From the NCBI GenBank assembly GCA_910585825.1, contig CAJUEY010000052.1:1-15715 (forward strand): 15,715 bases of DNA. Reading direction: 5' to 3'. Of this stretch, positions 1 through 7,800 are shown piece by piece; the stretch's first letter is position 1; each line of letters starts with the position of its first letter. The translations under genes were made by a program, and so were the position numbers. The notes below the pieces were generated by a model, which made no database searches, was not told the DNA's origin, and was given only the letters and a program-made list of their open reading frames with translations. Source of the stretch: an uncultured Lachnospiraceae bacterium. GTDB lineage: Bacteria; Bacillota; Clostridia; Lachnospirales; Lachnospiraceae.

Positions 1-852
1 AAAGTATTGATTTATCAAGGCGCAAAACGCATTTTTTATGTGGGAAGTTTGAGTACTATGATTTATCCGGCTCTTGAAATGGCAGTTGATGATGATATTA
101 TCCGTAAGAATCCAGCAAAGGGTTCTATCAGTGATTATGGCAGACCGGCAAAAGAACGGGAAGCGTTGTCAATTTCACAGCAGGAAAAGCTCATTGATTT
201 TGTAAAGCAAAGCAATGTCTATAATGTCCATTATCCAATGCTTATGATTATGATAGGTACAGGATTGAGGTGTGGTGAATTAATCGGGCTTACATGGAAA
301 GATGTAGACACAAAGGCAAGGAGACTGAATGTAGACCATCAGCTCATTTATAAAAATCTGGGTGATGGCTGCCGTTTCCACATTTCTACTCCCAAGACTG
401 ATTCTGGTATCCGAGTTATACCTATGACGCAGGAAGTACAGAAAGCGTTTGAAGAACAGAGGAAGATTAACTTTATGCTGGCAAAGGATAAATCAATTGA
501 AGTAGACGGCTATTCGGGGTTTGTTTTTACCGCTAAATCCGGCAGGCCGCTTATGCCATATGGGGTAAACAGTGTATTGTATAATATTGTGGACGCTTAC
601 AATAAAGAAGAAGTACAGAAAGCAAAGAAAGAACATAGAAAAGCAGAATTACTTCCAAAAGTATCCGCTCACGTTATGCGTCATACTGCCTGTACCAGAA
701 TGGCAGAGTGCCGTATGGATATTAAAGTATTGCAGTATATCATGGGGCACGCTCATATTGATGTGACAATGGACGTGTATAACCACTTGGGAGACAGAGA
801 AAGAATCGAACAGGAAATTGCAAGGCTGGATAGTATAGCGATAAATTTCTGA
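1..852 (+). CDS. tyrosine-type site-specific integrase, 5'-truncated by window edge
   Basis: This is the catalytic part of a phage/ICE-type tyrosine recombinase, which cuts and rejoins DNA at attachment sites through a covalent 3'-phosphotyrosine. The frame is open from base 1, so the true start and the N-terminal arm-binding domain lie outside the window. Numbering from the TTG at position 7, the full catalytic set is present: R88 (in GTGLRCGEL), K130 (in TPKTDSG), H222 and R225 (HVMRH), H248 (MGHAH) and Y258 (DVYNH). Residues 10-50 look like the end of the core-binding domain. All catalytic residues are intact, so the protein could be active. It points at the presumed attachment region and clpB. 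No excisionase is visible. Whether the element is a phage or a conjugative element cannot be told from this fragment. Confidence 0.9.
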   Translation, partial: KVLIYQGAKRIFYVGSLSTMIYPALEMAVDDDIIRKNPAKGSISDYGRPAKEREALSISQQEKLIDFVKQSNVYNVHYPMLMIMIGTGLRCGELIGLTWKDVDTKARRLNVDHQLIYKNLGDGCRFHISTPKTDSGIRVIPMTQEVQKAFEEQRKINFMLAKDKSIEVDGYSGFVFTAKSGRPLMPYGVNSVLYNIVDAYNKEEVQKAKKEHRKAELLPKVSAHVMRHTACTRMAECRMDIKVLQYIMGHAHIDVTMDVYNHLGDRERIEQEIARLDSIAINF

Positions 853-869
853 CACAAAAATATAAAAAT

Positions 870-890
870 TGGTGTCAAACTGGTGTCAAA
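870..890 (+). repeat. tandem 11-bp repeat downstream of integrase (candidate arm-binding sites)
   Basis: TGGTGTCAAA occurs at 870-879 and again at 881-890, an 11-bp period. The integrase stop region carries the inverted hexamer TGACAC at 850-855. Tyrosine integrases of integrative elements often bind short direct repeats near their attachment site, and the position fits that role. A second tandem 11-bp repeat of different sequence abuts the other integrase stop at 14532-14553. The binding role is inferred. Confidence 0.5.
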
Positions 891-927
891 ACCTATGAAA
901 AGGACAATTACAGGAAAACAAAGTGTG

Positions 928-956
928 TGCAAACCATTGATTTCAGGCGGTTTGCA
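928..956. other. stem-loop, candidate attachment-site core
   Basis: TGCAAACC (928-935) and GGTTTGCA (949-956) form a perfect 8-bp stem around a 13-nt loop containing TTGATTT. There is no T-tract after it on the plus strand, so it does not look like a terminator. Bases 929-955 match 14473-14499 beside tRNA-Gly at 22 of 27 positions, including the TTGATTT loop. Lying between an integrase 3' end and a chromosomal promoter, it is a good candidate for the element border. Crossover there is inference. Confidence 0.4.
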
Positions 957-972
957 AAAATTATCAGAAAAA

Positions 973-999
973 TTAGCACTCAACTGTTGACATTGCTAA
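973..999. promoter_or_regulatory. CIRCE-like operator (HrcA binding site) of clpB
   Basis: The left arm TTAGCACTC (973-981) is a perfect CIRCE half-site. After exactly 9 nt, the right arm CATTGCTAA (991-999) matches the consensus GAGTGCTAA at 7 of 9 positions, giving 16/18 overall with the correct spacing. The right arm overlaps the -35 box of the clpB promoter, where a repressor would block RNA polymerase. HrcA is the known repressor at CIRCE sites, so heat-inducible control of clpB is expected. Confidence 0.85.
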
Positions 1000-1015
1000 C
1001 AACTGGTGCTATATT
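987..1015 (+). promoter_or_regulatory. sigma-A promoter of clpB
   Basis: A perfect -35 TTGACA (987-992), a 17-bp spacer and a -10 TATATT (1010-1015) place transcription start near 1022 and give a leader of about 70 nt. The -35 lies inside the CIRCE-like operator. The promoter is downstream of the inferred mobile-element border, so clpB kept its own promoter after the insertion. Confidence 0.8.
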
Positions 1016-1093
1016 TCAGTTAAACAAAGAAAATCTGCATATTCTAACCTGCAAGGCACAGAATATCCATAGATTTTATCAGGAGGTGTTATC

Positions 1094-3673
1094 ATGAACA
1101 TACAGAAATTTACGCAAAAATCAATCGAAGCCATTAACGACTGTGAAAAACTCGCATACGAATACGGCAATCAGGAAATTGAACAAGAGCACTTGCTGGT
1201 GGCGCTGATGCGCCAGTCTGACGGATTAATCCAAAAAATGATTGAAAAAATGGAAATCAACAAAGAACATTTTATGGATAACGCCATTCGCCATTTGGAA
1301 AAAAGGGTAAAAGTATCCGGGGGACAGATTTATATTGGTCAGGCATTAAATAAAGTTTTGATCAGCGCAGAAGACGAAGCAAAACAAATGGGAGATGAAT
1401 ATGTATCGGTAGAGCATTTGTTTTTATCTCTGCTGAAATATCCCAATCCCGCTTTAAAAGAGATTTTCAAAGAATACGGAATTACCCGTGACCGGTTCTT
1501 ACAGGCTCTTTCCACTGTAAGAGGGAATCAGCGGGTGACCTCTGATAATCCGGAGGCTACTTATGATACATTGGAAAAATATGCATATGACCTGGTGGAA
1601 CGTGCCAGAAATCAGAAAATGGACCCTGTCATTGGCAGGGATTCCGAAATCCGCAACGTGGTGCGGATTCTCTCCAGAAAAACCAAAAACAATCCGGTAT
1701 TAATCGGAGAGCCTGGAGTCGGCAAGACAGCTGTTGTAGAAGGACTTGCCCAGCGTATTGTCAGAGGCGACGTGCCGGAAGGATTAAAAGATAAAAAATT
1801 GTTTGCGCTGGATATGGGAGCTCTTCTGGCCGGTGCAAAATACAGAGGAGAATTTGAAGAACGTTTAAAAGCCGTGCTGGATGAAGTCAAAGAATCCGAC
1901 GGACAGATTATACTGTTTATTGATGAGCTGCATACCATTGTAGGGGCCGGAAAAACAGACGGCGCTATGGATGCGGGAAATATGTTAAAGCCTATGCTGG
2001 CAAGAGGCGAACTTCACTGTATCGGAGCAACCACATTAGATGAATACCGTCAGTATATCGAAAAGGATGCGGCATTAGAGCGGAGATTTCAGCCGGTTAT
2101 GGTAGATGAACCCACAGTAGAAGATACCATTTCTATTTTAAGAGGTTTGAAAGAACGCTATGAAGTATTTCACGGAGTAAAGATTGCAGACGCCGCGCTG
2201 GTCTCCGCTGCAGTCTTATCCAACCGCTATATATCAGACCGTTTTCTGCCGGATAAAGCAATTGATCTGGTAGATGAGGCGTGCGCCCTGATCAAAACAG
2301 AATTAGATTCCATGCCTACGGAACTGGATGAATTGAACCGCCGTATCATGCAGCTGGAAATTGAAGAGACGGCTTTGAAAAAAGAAGAAGATCATTTAAG
2401 TAAGGAGCGTCTTTCTAATTTGCAGAAAGAACTGGCAGAATTCAGAGATGAGTTTTCTGTGAAAAAAGCACAGTGGGATAATGAAAAGAAGTCTGTAGAG
2501 CATGTACAGAAATTGAGAGAAGATTTGGAAAATCTGAAAAATGAAATTAAACAGGCACAGCAAAACTATGATCTGGAGAAAGCGGCGGAACTGCAGTACG
2601 GCAGGCTGCCTCAGGTACAGAAAGAGCTGGAAATAGAAGAATCCAAAGCGAAAAGCGAAGAATTGTCACTGGTGCATGAAATCGTCAGTGAAGAAGAGAT
2701 CGCCAAAATTATTTCCCGTTGGACAGGAATTCCGGTAGCGAAATTGACAGAGAGCGAACGGAATAAAACCCTTCATCTGGATGAGGAGCTCCATAGACGC
2801 GTAGTGGGGCAGGACGACGGCGTCACCAAAGTAACGGAGGCCATAATCCGTTCCAAAGCGGGGATCAAAGATCCTTCAAAGCCCATCGGCTCCTTTCTGT
2901 TTTTGGGACCTACCGGCGTAGGAAAAACAGAGCTTGCGAAAGCCCTTGCAGAAAGCTTGTTTGATGATGAGGGCAGTATGGTGCGTTTGGATATGTCAGA
3001 GTATATGGAGAAATATTCCGTATCCCGTTTGATTGGGGCGCCTCCCGGATATGTGGGCTATGATGAAGGAGGTCAATTGACAGAGGCTGTCCGTAGAAAA
3101 CCATATTCTGTGGTGTTGTTTGATGAAGTGGAAAAAGCGCATCCGGATGTTTTCAACGTATTGCTGCAGGTGTTAGACGACGGACGGATTACCGATTCTC
3201 AGGGGAGGACGGTAGATTTTAAAAATACCATTATTATTATGACATCCAATTTAGGATCAGCGCATCTTTTGGAAAACATTGCATCCGACGGCAGTATCAG
3301 CCCGGAAGTAGAGCGGGCTGTGATGACAGAATTGCGGGGGAATTTCCGGCCGGAATTTTTAAACCGTCTGGACGAGATTATCATGTTCAAACCGCTGACA
3401 AAGGATAACATTGGGAATATCGTAGGTCTTTTGATGGAAGAACTGAATCAAAGATTGAGTGACAGAAATATCAAAGTGGTTCTTACAGATGCGGCAAAAG
3501 ACTATATTATTGAAAAAGGATATGATCCGGTATACGGAGCCCGGCCGCTGAAACGATTTTTACAAAAACACGTGGAAACCCTTTCTGCAAAATTGATTTT
3601 GGAAGACCGGGTAAAAGGCGGAGATACCATCCGGATGGATGTAAAAGACGGCAGACTTACCGCAGAGTCATAA
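1094..3673 (+). CDS. clpB: ATP-dependent disaggregase ClpB
   Basis: This cytoplasmic Hsp100 disaggregase threads aggregated proteins through a hexameric pore, working with DnaK/DnaJ/GrpE. At 859 aa it is the normal full length. Residues 1-150 are the double Clp-N repeat. The first AAA+ domain has Walker A GEPGVGKT (205-212) and Walker B ILFIDE ending at E278. A Glu/Lys-rich coiled-coil middle domain at about 400-530 sets ClpB apart from ClpA and ClpC. The second AAA+ domain has Walker A GPTGVGKT (605-612), Walker B LFDE ending at E678, and the pore-loop stretch GYVGYDEGGQ. No ClpP-binding tripeptide loop was noticed, which fits a refolding rather than a degrading enzyme. ATG 1094 is preceded by AGGAGGTG at 1081-1088. 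It is transcribed alone from its own promoter, with a CIRCE-like operator pointing to HrcA control. Confidence 0.98.
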   Translation: MNIQKFTQKSIEAINDCEKLAYEYGNQEIEQEHLLVALMRQSDGLIQKMIEKMEINKEHFMDNAIRHLEKRVKVSGGQIYIGQALNKVLISAEDEAKQMGDEYVSVEHLFLSLLKYPNPALKEIFKEYGITRDRFLQALSTVRGNQRVTSDNPEATYDTLEKYAYDLVERARNQKMDPVIGRDSEIRNVVRILSRKTKNNPVLIGEPGVGKTAVVEGLAQRIVRGDVPEGLKDKKLFALDMGALLAGAKYRGEFEERLKAVLDEVKESDGQIILFIDELHTIVGAGKTDGAMDAGNMLKPMLARGELHCIGATTLDEYRQYIEKDAALERRFQPVMVDEPTVEDTISILRGLKERYEVFHGVKIADAALVSAAVLSNRYISDRFLPDKAIDLVDEACALIKTELDSMPTELDELNRRIMQLEIEETALKKEEDHLSKERLSNLQKELAEFRDEFSVKKAQWDNEKKSVEHVQKLREDLENLKNEIKQAQQNYDLEKAAELQYGRLPQVQKELEIEESKAKSEELSLVHEIVSEEEIAKIISRWTGIPVAKLTESERNKTLHLDEELHRRVVGQDDGVTKVTEAIIRSKAGIKDPSKPIGSFLFLGPTGVGKTELAKALAESLFDDEGSMVRLDMSEYMEKYSVSRLIGAPPGYVGYDEGGQLTEAVRRKPYSVVLFDEVEKAHPDVFNVLLQVLDDGRITDSQGRTVDFKNTIIIMTSNLGSAHLLENIASDGSISPEVERAVMTELRGNFRPEFLNRLDEIIMFKPLTKDNIGNIVGLLMEELNQRLSDRNIKVVLTDAAKDYIIEKGYDPVYGARPLKRFLQKHVETLSAKLILEDRVKGGDTIRMDVKDGRLTAES

Positions 3674-3776
3674 TCCTGGCAGGTTCTCACAGAAAAATAT
3701 GAGGCAGTATCAAAAAAATGGATTTTTCCACAGGTTTTGCATATAGTATCATAAGAGAAAAAGAAACAGTGATAGA

Positions 3777-4499
3777 ATGAAAAAATTACGCAATATTCTT
3801 TTGGGATTAGATATGCTGTTAATTCTTATGGCAGTGGGAACCATTGCTGAAAATAGTATGTTGTATGCGGCAGGCCGTATGGAGGAAGGCGGCTCAAACA
3901 GGTCAATTATGAGCATCACAGAGATAGATATGCAGGATCTGGCTGAAAAAAAGGTGGCGCTTACCTTTGATGACGGTCCAAATGCAAAATATACAGAAAC
4001 ACTGTTAGATGGATTAAAGGAGCGTGGTGTGTGCGCCACGTTCTTTTTGCTGGGAAAACAGGTGGAAAATTCGCCTCAGATTGTGAAGCGGATGCAGGAG
4101 GAGGGCCATCTGATCGGCAATCATTCCTATGAACATGTGAATTTAAGCAGTCTAAACGATGAGGCGGCAGTGGTGCAGGTGGATAAAACGAATGAGGCAA
4201 TTTACAAGATTACCGGAGAATATCCGGAATACATACGGCCGCCCTTTGGCTGTTGGAAAAGCAATCTGGATTATGAGACAACTATGATCGAAGTGCTGTG
4301 GAATGTAGATCCCCTGGACTGGAAGACAGATCATGCGGATACGGTGGTAAAAAGGGTTTTAGATGAAGTGCAGGAAGATGATATTATTCTTTTGCATGAT
4401 GCATCAGAGTCCTCCGTAAAAGCGGCGTTTCAAATTATTGATACATTACAGAAGGAGGGGTATGTATTCGTAACGGTGGATAAGATTTTGTTTAATTAA
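3777..4499 (+). CDS. polysaccharide deacetylase (NodB homology, CE4), membrane-anchored or secreted
   Basis: CE4 enzymes remove acetyl groups from N-acetylglucosamine-type polymers (peptidoglycan, chitin-like chains) or from xylan, using a divalent metal outside the membrane. The 240-aa protein starts with a hydrophobic segment at about 6-24 (signal peptide or anchor), then a short linker and a single NodB domain from about 57. All five family motifs are visible: TFDDGPN with base D65 and metal ligand D66; H116SYEH120, the metal histidines; R154PPFG; DPLDW ending at W182; and LLHD with H207. Extracytoplasmic action is likely. The ribosome binding site is weak (only a purine-rich run before ATG 3777), so a start a few codons downstream is possible, but this start keeps the hydrophobic segment whole. 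The 103-nt gap after clpB shows no convincing terminator. The substrate cannot be named from the sequence. Confidence 0.9.
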   Translation: MKKLRNILLGLDMLLILMAVGTIAENSMLYAAGRMEEGGSNRSIMSITEIDMQDLAEKKVALTFDDGPNAKYTETLLDGLKERGVCATFFLLGKQVENSPQIVKRMQEEGHLIGNHSYEHVNLSSLNDEAAVVQVDKTNEAIYKITGEYPEYIRPPFGCWKSNLDYETTMIEVLWNVDPLDWKTDHADTVVKRVLDEVQEDDIILLHDASESSVKAAFQIIDTLQKEGYVFVTVDKILFN

Positions 4500-4527
4500 T
4501 GCCTGTTTAAAATTTTATTAATTCATC

Positions 4528-4556
4528 TTGACACATTAGAGAAAAAGGGTTACATT
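4528..4556 (+). promoter_or_regulatory. candidate sigma-A promoter upstream of the large secreted-protein gene
   Basis: TTGACA at 4528-4533 is followed after 17 bp by TACATT at 4551-4556 (4/6 match to TATAAT). Start would be near 4563, giving a leader of about 340 nt that runs through the structured element at 4594-4791 before ATG 4900. No better promoter was found nearer the gene; TTGTTA at 4734-4739 with an AT-rich -10 region about 16 bp on is weaker. Confidence 0.5.
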
Positions 4557-4565
4557 ATAAATGTA
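4551..4565. promoter_or_regulatory. palindrome over the -10 box (candidate operator)
   Basis: TACATT (4551-4556) and AATGTA (4560-4565) are exact inverted repeats separated by 3 nt. The left arm coincides with the presumed -10 hexamer, so a dimeric regulator bound here would compete with RNA polymerase. Short AT-rich palindromes also arise by chance. The cognate regulator is unknown. Confidence 0.3.
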
Positions 4566-4593
4566 CATTTTTATATTTCATTTTTCATTTAAG

Positions 4594-4791
4594 TGTCGCA
4601 AAAAGTACACAATATAAGACGGGAGAAAATGATAAAGAATCTGGAAAATTTATTTTTCGCAAAAAAATACCATTTTATGGAAAACCCCCATAAAATGGCA
4701 TAAAAATGGACAGATATCAAATCTGTCCCATTCTTGTTATCATGATTTCTGTACATATTTATTCGTCTCATTCAGTGTACTTTATGCGACA
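4594..4791. repeat. 198-bp MITE-like element with terminal inverted repeats and nested hairpins
   Basis: TGTCGCAAAAAGTACAC (4594-4610) is repeated inverted at 4775-4791 with 16/17 identity, and AGACG recurs at the same offset further in on both arms, so weaker complementarity continues for about 45 nt. Inside are two strong hairpins. One has an exact 11-bp stem CCATTTTATGG/CCATAAAATGG (4670-4680, 4688-4698). The other has an exact 8-bp stem GGACAGAT/ATCTGTCC (4708-4715, 4721-4728), followed on the minus strand by a T-rich run like a terminator. No transposase is encoded and no clear target duplication was found. Best reading: a non-autonomous mobile element or IS remnant inserted between promoter and gene. 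Alternative: a structured leader RNA. With the promoter before it and a purine-rich leader after it, this accounts for the gene-free stretch 4500-4899. Confidence 0.55.
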
Positions 4792-4899
4792 ATTTTCAGA
4801 AAAAAAGAAAAAGGGGGATGAAGGAGAAACAATATTAAGGGAGAAAGATCAAAAGAAATTAGATCAAAGCGGAGTTAGATTCAGAAAGGAGATTTGAGA

Positions 4900-7800
4900 A
4901 TGAAATTAAAAAGAATTTTGGCCGGAGTTCTGACCGGAGCTATGATGATTACAGGCATTCCGGCATTTGGACTGGAAGCTTCTCTTCCGGTTTATGCAGA
5001 TGAAGCTGCGGATTCTACCGGCGCTGCAGGTGTAACATATACAAACCTTGCAGCAGGCAAGGCAGTTCGATCTGCCGGTACAGAAGAGGGAGCAGCGTCA
5101 AATGTAACAGACGGCAAAGCAGATACTGTTTGGAAGAGTGCAGATTTAAACAAGGTGTCTCCCCAGTATCTGGAAATTGATCTGCAGGATATCAGAAGCA
5201 ATATCGACCATATAAAACTCAATTTTGGTACTGCATGGGACGGGACGTATACGGTTTACACCTATGAGAATAAAAATGGTGCGAACACTACATGGCACAC
5301 TGTAAAAACAGTTGGAACAAACGGACCAGATGGAACAATTGCATCAGATGCAGGGATTGCGGAAGGCAGAACAGGAAATGTTGACACCATTGTTCGTAAT
5401 GGCGCCAATGAGAGAATTGTTTTAAGAAGATTTTTAAGAATTGAATTTACAAAAGCAAATGCTGCGGCAGGAACACACGTATCTGTAGCAGAGGTTGAAA
5501 TCAACGGTACAACGTCACAGAGAATCTATGGACCTGCGATTACGGTAAAAGTGCCGCAGACAGGAGAGTTTGCAGAAGCTGCGGTTGTAAAGGCAGACGA
5601 GAATAATGCTGCATACCATACGAATCTCAGGGACCGTACAGTACCTTCGGCTACGCTGTTAAAGGGCGGATTGAACAATACGAACGACATTCCTGTAGAC
5701 AGCATTACAGACGATATGCTGCTGAACAAGGGGAAAAAAGATGGTGAAACCGGCACGGACTATGACTATGAGATGTATTATGCCGACGGAACATACGGTT
5801 TTAACGCACAGGCCAGAACCCCCGGATCGGACAATAAGTTTCGCGCGGAGTCAGATAAAGTGAAAATTATTTCTTTCCAGCTCTATTTAAAGAAACCGGC
5901 GCCAAATAATGGTGATAATGAGTCTGCACTTAATATTTTCGGCAACGGAGAGAGATATGCGGTTCAGATACAGAAAAACGGCATACAGGTGTATACGAAA
6001 GACAGGGGCGCTAATGGTAATGGTACAAGTTGGCCTACCGATCGTTACGCGATAAGTGATAGTGATTGGGACAATTTTATCAATAAATGGCATGATGTCA
6101 TGATTGTTTTTGATGGAAAAGCAAGTGGGAATGCAAAAGGAAGAATGCGTATTTATGTAGATGGCACTCCGGGTACGAGCAACGCCAATGCGATAACATA
6201 TACAGACTACCATTCTGGTGAGGCAAACAGACATTTTACGCTGGGATACAATGAAGCGTGCCCTCGTGAAAAACAGGCCTTTACATCAGAGTACGGCTAT
6301 ATCGCACGTTTGAAATTCTATACCAATGCAGATCTGGAAGGCCATGTAAACGGAGCCGGAACGGATTTATCCGATGCAAAAACACTTTCTGATGAAGCAG
6401 TTGAAAAGATCAACCTTCAGACACTGGAAAGCGCTGACAAAGCGAATGCTTATAAGGTTATTTCAAATGTGCTTCAGAAAGAAGAGCCGACACTGCGTGT
6501 CACACTCTGCCCGTATAACAGAAAAACCATATGGCAGAAATATGCAGATAATGCATGGACGGATATGGCTGCTGACGAGACGTTTGCGGACAATACAAAG
6601 TACAGAGCAGTGACAACGTTGGAAGCTGACGACGGATACATTTTTGACAGTGAATGCCGTGCAAGAGTAGCTGAGAATATGACATTGGACGGAACCGCAG
6701 CTGAAGGAACGACCCTTAATACAGTAACAGTAGAAAGCAAGAATAGAAAACTTGTTGCTACGACATATTTCAATCTTACAAATGGAAAAGACGATCCTGC
6801 AGTAGAGGTAGCAGAGACATGCAGTATCGAAGAGGTTATCATCGGAGATGAAAGCATTTATCTGACCTATGACAAAGCAGAAAACGCTACGCAGACAGTA
6901 ACTGAGATTGATATGGCGGAAGCGAGAGTCGGTGAACTCTGCGCAGATCATCAGAATGCAACAGCAGATATTGCATATGCTTTGTCGGGAGCTTCCGAGG
7001 GAACCAATGAAAATGACTATGTAAAGATGGAAGTCGATGAAGCCACTAAAAAAATTAAGCTTACACCGAAGAAGGTTTCTAAGAAAGCGCTTGGCTATGA
7101 ACCAATCAGCATTACAGTGACCGCAACGTTAAAGGACTCAGACGGCAATGCCATTACTGAGGCGGGAGGCGGCGATCCGATTGCGGAAACAGGCACGATC
7201 CAGATCTTCATTGATGGAAAAAAATCAGATCAAGTAATTGACGTGGCGCCGGCAGTCACGGTGCAGTCCCCGAAAGCGGGCGAATTTCCGCAAGTGGCGG
7301 AACTTGCAATTCCGGGTACTGCAAAACATTTTGAGGATATTGATGACAGAATGAATCCGGCTGCTCAATTGGACGCTTTAACACAGGATTACATCAGGAC
7401 AAATCCGTATATCAAAGAGGGAACTGTCAGTGGCGGATCACAGCCTAAAGATCCGACTGAGGAATGGATTTCCCAATGGCATAACACTCCGGTAATCAAG
7501 AATATACAAGGCGTATGGGGATTTAATGCAATAGGACAGACGCCTGGTGATACTAACAAATTTGACGTGTTTGGAAACGACATCAAACTGGTTTCCTTTA
7601 AGCTGTTTTTGAAGAAATGGCCGACAACGGATAATACACAGACAAATGGAAATCCGACTGCAGTGGATGTATACGGAAAAGGAAACAAATATGCGTTCCA
7701 GGTAACAAGTAATCAAACATTGTTTATGTTTATGGAAGCACAGAACGGTAGTTGGCCGACAGAAGTCTATACGCCGGAAAATAAAGCTGATTTCCTGAAC

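Larger units (their letters stand above)
1..956 (+). mobile_element. right-hand end of an integrative element (partial)
   Basis: The stretch holds the 3' part of a tyrosine integrase reading rightward, a tandem 11-bp repeat just after its stop, and an 8-bp-arm stem-loop at 928-956. Integrases of integrative elements normally sit at one end of the element beside the attachment site, so the boundary is inferred to lie near the stem-loop. It must lie left of the clpB operator at 973. The rest of the element is outside the window, and no duplicate of the border can be seen, so the exact end is unproven. Confidence 0.5.

Noticed and set aside
873..890. CtsR-like heptad repeat (TGTCAAA twice) upstream of clpB
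   Set aside because: The heptads are TGTCAAA, not GGTCAAA, with a 4-nt rather than 3-nt gap, and they lie more than 100 bp upstream of the clpB promoter and directly after the integrase stop. Integrase-associated repeats fit better, and a CIRCE-like site already explains clpB control.
3692..3728. Possible clpB terminator (GAAAAAT/ATTTTTC pairing)
   Set aside because: The stem is only A/T-rich with a 23-nt loop and no GC core; not convincing.
4818..4838. Six-codon leader peptide frame (ATG 4818 to TAA 4836)
   Set aside because: The purine-rich run before it is too close to act as a ribosome binding site, and nothing suggests attenuation.
4706..4897. 63-codon plus-strand open frame before the large gene
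   Set aside because: It starts within the inner hairpin of the inverted-repeat element, has no ribosome binding site and low-complexity Lys/Glu content.
4894..4899. TTG start for the large secreted protein, two codons upstream of the ATG
   Set aside because: It lies only 1-2 nt after the AAAGGAGA ribosome binding site; ATG 4900 is correctly spaced.
6463..6951. Long minus-strand open frames inside the large secreted-protein gene
   Set aside because: They are shadows of the strongly coding plus strand, with no ribosome binding sites or recognisable domains.
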